Below the pieces are notes generated by a model. That model was not told the origin of the DNA. It saw only the letters and a program-made list of their open reading frames with translations, and searched no databases. The translations under genes were made by a program, and so were the position numbers. A stretch of 64,000 nucleotides of DNA from NCBI RefSeq assembly GCF_016313185.1, contig NZ_CP066218.1:4030001-4094000 (forward strand), written 5' to 3'. Every line of letters begins with the position of its first letter. Within the stretch, counting starts at the first letter, position 1. Source of the stretch: Mycolicibacterium baixiangningiae. GTDB taxonomy: Bacteria > Actinomycetota > Actinomycetes > Mycobacteriales > Mycobacteriaceae. Shown one piece after another: positions 60,326 to 64,000 of the stretch.

Positions 60326-61138
60326 ATGCCAGCCACGTCGTTCGACACCATCACCTACGAGGTCGACGCTCACAAGGCCACGATCACGCTCAACCGGCCC
60401 GAGGCACTCAACGCGCTGTCCCCACACATGATCACCGAACTGAGGGAAGCCTACGACGCGGCCGAGAACGATGACGACGTCTGGCTGCTCATCGTCACCG
60501 GCACCGGCCGCGCCTTCTGCACCGGCGCGGACGTCAAAGAGATTCCCGGTGACGGCAAGGTGCTCTACGAACGGCCGTACCTGTCGACCTACGACCAGTG
60601 GGAGGCGCCGCAGGAGGGTACTCCCCCGTTTCGCCGCATGGCCAAACCGGTGCTCGCCGCGATCAACGGATTGTGTTGTGGCGCTGGGTTGGACTGGGTC
60701 ACCACCGGCGACATCGTCATCGCATCCGACCAGGCCCAGTTCTTCGACCCACACGTGAGCATCGGACTGGTCGCGGCCCGCGAAATGGTCCGCCTGGCCC
60801 GCGTCCTCCCCCGGACCGTGGCGCTGCGGATGGCCCTGACGGGCAAACACGAACGGATGAGCCCCCAACGCGCCTACGAACTCGGGATGATCACCGAAGT
60901 CGTCGAACACGACCGTCTGCTCGAACGCGCCCACGAGATCGCCGACATCGTCAACTCCAACGCCCCACTCGCTGTCAGGGGCACCCGGTTGGCGATCCAG
61001 AAGACCCTCGACCTGCCGCTGCACGAGGCGGAGATCCTGGCCGAGACCTTCCGCGAACGCGTGGTCCGCACCGAGGACGCACTGGAGGGTCCCCGGGCGT
61101 TCGTCGAGAAGCGCGCACCCGACTGGCAGTGTCGATAG
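60326..61138 (+). CDS. Enoyl-CoA hydratase/isomerase family protein
   Basis: A 270-residue crotonase. TITLNRPEALNALSPHMITE, GRAFCTGADVKEIPGDG and NGLCCGAGLDWVTTGDIVIA are seen. The first catalytic position is Asp (GLDWVT), and the second reads His in FFDPHVSIGLVAAREM. Its closest pattern match here is the next gene (FFDSHVSAGLV). They may form a heteromer or act in sequence. It lies 9 bp after the preceding crotonase; AAGGAAG precedes the ATG. Confidence 0.88.
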   Translation: MPATSFDTITYEVDAHKATITLNRPEALNALSPHMITELREAYDAAENDDDVWLLIVTGTGRAFCTGADVKEIPGDGKVLYERPYLSTYDQWEAPQEGTPPFRRMAKPVLAAINGLCCGAGLDWVTTGDIVIASDQAQFFDPHVSIGLVAAREMVRLARVLPRTVALRMALTGKHERMSPQRAYELGMITEVVEHDRLLERAHEIADIVNSNAPLAVRGTRLAIQKTLDLPLHEAEILAETFRERVVRTEDALEGPRAFVEKRAPDWQCR

Positions 61139-61146
61139 GACCGCCG

Positions 61147-61929
61147 ATGATCTTCGAGACCATCCTCCTCGACGTCGACGACACCGACCACGTCGCCACC
61201 ATCACCCTCAACCGCCCGGACCGGCTCAACGCGTTCAACCGCACGATGTGCGAGGAAATTCAGCAGGCCTGGCGCCTGGTCAAACAGCACGAGTCGGTGC
61301 ATGCGGTGGTGCTGCGCGCATCCGGTGACCGCGCGTTCTCGGCCGGCCTGGACATCACATCGTCCTACGGCCAGCCCGACAACGTGTGGAACCACGAAGA
61401 TCCCGGCGAACTGCTCAGCCCGAAGTGGCAGAAGATGTGGAAACCGGTGGTGTGCGCCGTCCAGGGGATGTGCACCGCCGGCGCCTTCTACTTCGTCAAC
61501 GAGGCCGATGTGGTCCTCTGCTCCGACGATGCGACGTTCTTCGACTCACACGTGAGCGCGGGTCTGGTGTGCGCACTCGAACCGATCGGGTTGATGCGGC
61601 GCGTCGGCCTCGGTGAGACACTGCGAATCGCGTTGCTGGGCAACGACGAACGCGTCAGCGCCACGACGGCGCTGCGCATCGGCCTGGTCACCGAGGTGGT
61701 GACGCGCAGCCAACTGTGGGAGCGCGCCCACGAGATCGCGGCGACGATCGCCGCCAAGCCGCCGTCAGCCACCCAGGGCACCGTGAGGGCGATCTGGGAG
61801 TCGCTGGACCGGCCGTACCGGGCGGCCCTGGAACAGGGCCTGATCTACACCCGGCTGGGCAACCCCCTCGGGCAGGCCGAACTCGCCGCCGGCGCACCCG
61901 CCCCGAAAGCCCCGCCGAGGATCCGCTGA
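61147..61929 (+). CDS. Enoyl-CoA hydratase/isomerase family protein
   Basis: A 260-residue crotonase. ITLNRPDRLNAFNRTMCEEI, DRAFSAGLDITSSYG and QGMCTAGAFYFVNEADVVLC are present. The oxyanion loop is intact, but the two glutamate positions are Tyr (AFYFVN) and His (FFDSHVSAG). It is paired with the related 60326 gene 8 bp upstream and coupled to the FadD downstream (TGATG). It is likely a specialised isomerase or C-C hydrolase; this is inferred from missing residues. Confidence 0.88.
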   Translation: MIFETILLDVDDTDHVATITLNRPDRLNAFNRTMCEEIQQAWRLVKQHESVHAVVLRASGDRAFSAGLDITSSYGQPDNVWNHEDPGELLSPKWQKMWKPVVCAVQGMCTAGAFYFVNEADVVLCSDDATFFDSHVSAGLVCALEPIGLMRRVGLGETLRIALLGNDERVSATTALRIGLVTEVVTRSQLWERAHEIAATIAAKPPSATQGTVRAIWESLDRPYRAALEQGLIYTRLGNPLGQAELAAGAPAPKAPPRIR

Positions 61930-63404
61930 TGCACGCGCTGTCGCGGCGCATCACCGACGTGCTCGCGCTGCAACCCGACACCCGCGCGCTGGAGTACGAG
62001 GGCCGCTGGCACACCTGGGCGCAGCTGCACACCCTCGCCTCCACCATCGGTGACGTGGTCGGCGAACATCACGCAGGCGGGCCACCGCAGATCGGAATCC
62101 TGTTGCGCAACCGGCCCCCTCACGTCGCGGCGCTACTGGGTGTGCTGTCCACCGGTGCGACCGTCGTGGTGATCAACCCGTCGCGCGGCGACGCCCGCAC
62201 CCTGGCCGACATCACCGCCCTCGGGCTGCCGGTCCTCATCGGCGCGCCCGAGGACCTCGACGCGCACGTCGATCCCGGCACTGACGGCACGCGGGTGGAG
62301 ATCGACACCGTCGACACCACACCGCGCGTCGTCCGCACCGGCGACATTCCCGGCCCCGGAAGCCGACCCGGTGTCGCGGTGCGGATGTTGACCAGTGGCA
62401 CTACCGGACCACCCAAACGCGTCGACCTCACCTACGACATGCTGGCCCGCAGCGTCATCGGCCCGAGCCCCGACGATGCCGCCGCGCCGACGGCACCCCG
62501 CAGCGGTGTGGCGATCGTCAACTCACCGCTCGTCCACATCGGCGGGGTGTACCGCATCCTGTTGTGCATCGCAGAGGCGCGGCCGTTCGTGCTGCTGGAA
62601 CGCTTCGAGCTGACCCGGTGGGCCGAGGCGGTGCGCACCCACCGGCCGCGGGCAGCATCACTGGTGCCCGCCGCGCTGAGGATGGTGCTGCACTCGGACC
62701 TGCGGCGCGAGGACCTCGCCGGCCTGCGGGTCGTCACCAGCGGTACCGCTCCGCTGTCGGCCGACGACGCCGACGCCTTCACCGCGAAGTTCGGCATCCC
62801 CGTTCTCACCTCATACGCCGCAACGGAATTCGGTGGCGGGGTGGCCGGCTGGACGATGGCGGACCATCGACGCTACTGGGAGGCCAAACGCGGCAGCGTG
62901 GGCCGCGCCAATCCCGGGGCGCAGCTGCGGGTCGTCGCCGACGGCGGGGACACGCTCGGACCCGACGAGCCCGGTCTGCTCGAAGTGAAGCCGGCGCAAC
63001 TCGGCCCGGACGCCCAGTGGATCCGCACCACCGATCTCGCGCGCATCGACGCCGACGGCTTCCTGTGGATTCTGGGCCGGGCCGATCAGGCCATCATCCG
63101 CGGCGGGTTCAAAGTCATGCCCGACGACGTGCGCGCCGCGCTGGAAAGCCATCCCGCCGTCCGGGGCGCCGCGGTCGTCGGCCGGCCCGATGACCGCCTT
63201 GGTGAAATCCCTGTCGCGATGGTCGAACTGCGCGCGCACGTCGATACCGGCGAACTGATCGACTTCCTGCGTGACCGGTTGTCGGGATACGAGATCCCCA
63301 CCGAGATCGCCGTGGTCGAGGCCATCCCCCGCACCCCGTCCAGGAAGGCCGATCTGCAGGCGGTCCGGCGCCACTTCAGCGGTCGGGCCGAGCGTGTCGG
63401 CTGA
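61929..63404 (+). CDS. Acyl-CoA ligase (AMP-forming), divergent short form
   Basis: A 491-residue adenylate-forming enzyme. MLTSGTTGPPKRVDLTYDML is motif A3 and TSYAATEFGGGVAGWTMAD is A5. TTDLARIDADGFLWILGRAD and IRGGFKVMPDDVRAALESHP are A7-A8. SRKADLQAVRRHF ends the protein with the catalytic Lys. It is about 50 residues shorter than the other FadDs here. It acts on an unknown acid. The ATG is in a TGATG overlap with the crotonase, and its end overlaps the next ligase by 11 bp. Confidence 0.9.
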   Translation: MHALSRRITDVLALQPDTRALEYEGRWHTWAQLHTLASTIGDVVGEHHAGGPPQIGILLRNRPPHVAALLGVLSTGATVVVINPSRGDARTLADITALGLPVLIGAPEDLDAHVDPGTDGTRVEIDTVDTTPRVVRTGDIPGPGSRPGVAVRMLTSGTTGPPKRVDLTYDMLARSVIGPSPDDAAAPTAPRSGVAIVNSPLVHIGGVYRILLCIAEARPFVLLERFELTRWAEAVRTHRPRAASLVPAALRMVLHSDLRREDLAGLRVVTSGTAPLSADDADAFTAKFGIPVLTSYAATEFGGGVAGWTMADHRRYWEAKRGSVGRANPGAQLRVVADGGDTLGPDEPGLLEVKPAQLGPDAQWIRTTDLARIDADGFLWILGRADQAIIRGGFKVMPDDVRAALESHPAVRGAAVVGRPDDRLGEIPVAMVELRAHVDTGELIDFLRDRLSGYEIPTEIAVVEAIPRTPSRKADLQAVRRHFSGRAERVG

Positions 63405-64000
63405 CCCGACGACCGTCGCCGCGGTCCTCCGGCAGCAGGCGCGGGCGCGCGGTACCCAGTCCCTGCTGGTGTGCGACGACGAACGACTCACCTACGGCGA
63501 CGCCGAACGTCGCTCGGCTCACCTCGCGCGGCACCTCATCGCGCTCGGCATCGGGAAGGGCAGCCATGTGGGTGTGCTGTATCCCAACGGGGCCCGGTTC
63601 GTGGTCGCCATGCTGGCCGCGGCGCGCATCGGAGCGGTGGTGGTGCCGTTCCCGACGATGGCGACCACGGCCGAACTCCACGCCCAGCTCCTCGACAGCG
63701 ACGTCGAACTCCTGCTCACCGCGGCGTCGTACCGGTCGCACGATTACGTGGAGAAGCTGTCCGGCATCCTGGGCGACGTCGGCTCGGAGACGATCTTCAG
63801 TGCCGCGGTACCGCAACTGCGCCGGGTGCTTAGCGGGGTCGACGGTGCCGAGACAGCCGCGCCAGCGCTCGACGCGTTCGAAGACGACGTCGACGGCGCG
63901 GACGTACTGGCGATCGTCTACACCTCCGGATCCACCGGCGCCCCCAAGGGTGCGATCCACACGCACACCGCCATGCTCACCCACCAGCGCAACCTCAACG
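63394..64000 (+). CDS. Acyl-CoA ligase (AMP-forming), N-terminal part (partial)
   Basis: Cut by the right window edge after about 202 residues. The visible part is the N-terminal domain of an adenylate-forming ligase: LLVCDDERLTYGDAERRSAH, LGIGKGSHVGVLYPNGARFV, ARIGAVVVPFPTMAT and IVYTSGSTGAPKGAIHTH (motif A3). The GTG at 63394 overlaps the previous gene by 11 bp and is the only plausible start. It extends the plus-strand operon beyond the window. Confidence 0.88.
   Translation, partial: MSADPTTVAAVLRQQARARGTQSLLVCDDERLTYGDAERRSAHLARHLIALGIGKGSHVGVLYPNGARFVVAMLAAARIGAVVVPFPTMATTAELHAQLLDSDVELLLTAASYRSHDYVEKLSGILGDVGSETIFSAAVPQLRRVLSGVDGAETAAPALDAFEDDVDGADVLAIVYTSGSTGAPKGAIHTHTAMLTHQRNLN

Noticed and set aside
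1..64000. tRNA, rRNA, CRISPR arrays, insertion sequences, integrases
   Set aside because: None recognised on either strand by reading; no transposase or integrase motif appears in any supported gene.

Overview
The window is high-GC actinobacterial DNA, most likely from a fast-growing Mycobacterium (Mycolicibacterium). The order nrdH-nrdI-nrdE, TetR, dinP, SDR, TetR, cyp136, and then ligB and cstA, matches my recollection of the Mycobacterium tuberculosis Rv3051c-Rv3063 region. F420-type luciferase-like oxidoreductases and several leaderless starts (a TANNNT box about 6-8 nt before the start codon) fit the same assignment. No rRNA, tRNA or CRISPR array was seen.

Left part (1-13 kb). The minus-strand class Ib ribonucleotide reductase operon nrdH-nrdI-nrdE runs off the left edge, and nrdE is interrupted by an intein inserted exactly at its active-site cysteine. 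A 29-bp direct repeat (2671-2699 and 9331-9359) brackets a 6.66-kb accessory block inserted between tetR and dinP. The block holds an SGNH hydrolase, a MerR/SDR pair, a DUF5996 protein and an LLM-MarR-GNAT operon. The repeat contains the end of tetR and the start of dinP, so both genes survived the insertion. After it come dinP, an AAA ATPase, and an SDR/TetR pair divergent from cyp136, with a perfect palindrome between them.

Middle part (14.7-29.1 kb). This is a mixed region. It has a stand-alone LeuA regulatory-domain protein preceded by what looks like a leaderless leader peptide and attenuator, and a TauE-type transporter. An APH-like kinase and methyltransferase lie divergent from an HxlR regulator. 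A large LuxR ATPase, an SDR, a sulfite-oxidase-like membrane protein, a YqeY-like protein, ligB, cstA and its small YbdD-type partner complete it.

Right part (29.1-64 kb, continuing past the edge). This is a dense catabolic cluster: two P450s, two LLM oxidoreductases, a carboxyltransferase, a Baeyer-Villiger-like monooxygenase, a 3beta-HSD-like reductase, a Rieske oxygenase and two aldehyde dehydrogenases. It also has four CoA ligases (one cut by the edge), a CaiB-type CoA transferase, an Ltp-type thiolase homologue, a thiolase, a paired acyl-CoA dehydrogenase, six crotonases, two metal-dependent hydrolases, two SDR-type reductases or dehydrogenases, a thioesterase and a TetR regulator. The gene set reads as oxidation of a hydrophobic, probably alicyclic, substrate to an acid, CoA activation, and beta-oxidation with hydrolytic C-C or ring cleavage. 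The genes form about 14 transcription units, and eight intergenic sites in front of 12 or 13 of them carry versions of one 19-bp palindrome, TACTGTAA-N3-TTACAGTA. This looks like one regulon, probably controlled by the TetR protein at 55.8 kb. The operator and the substrate are not ones I recognise, so this is the best candidate for an undescribed system here.
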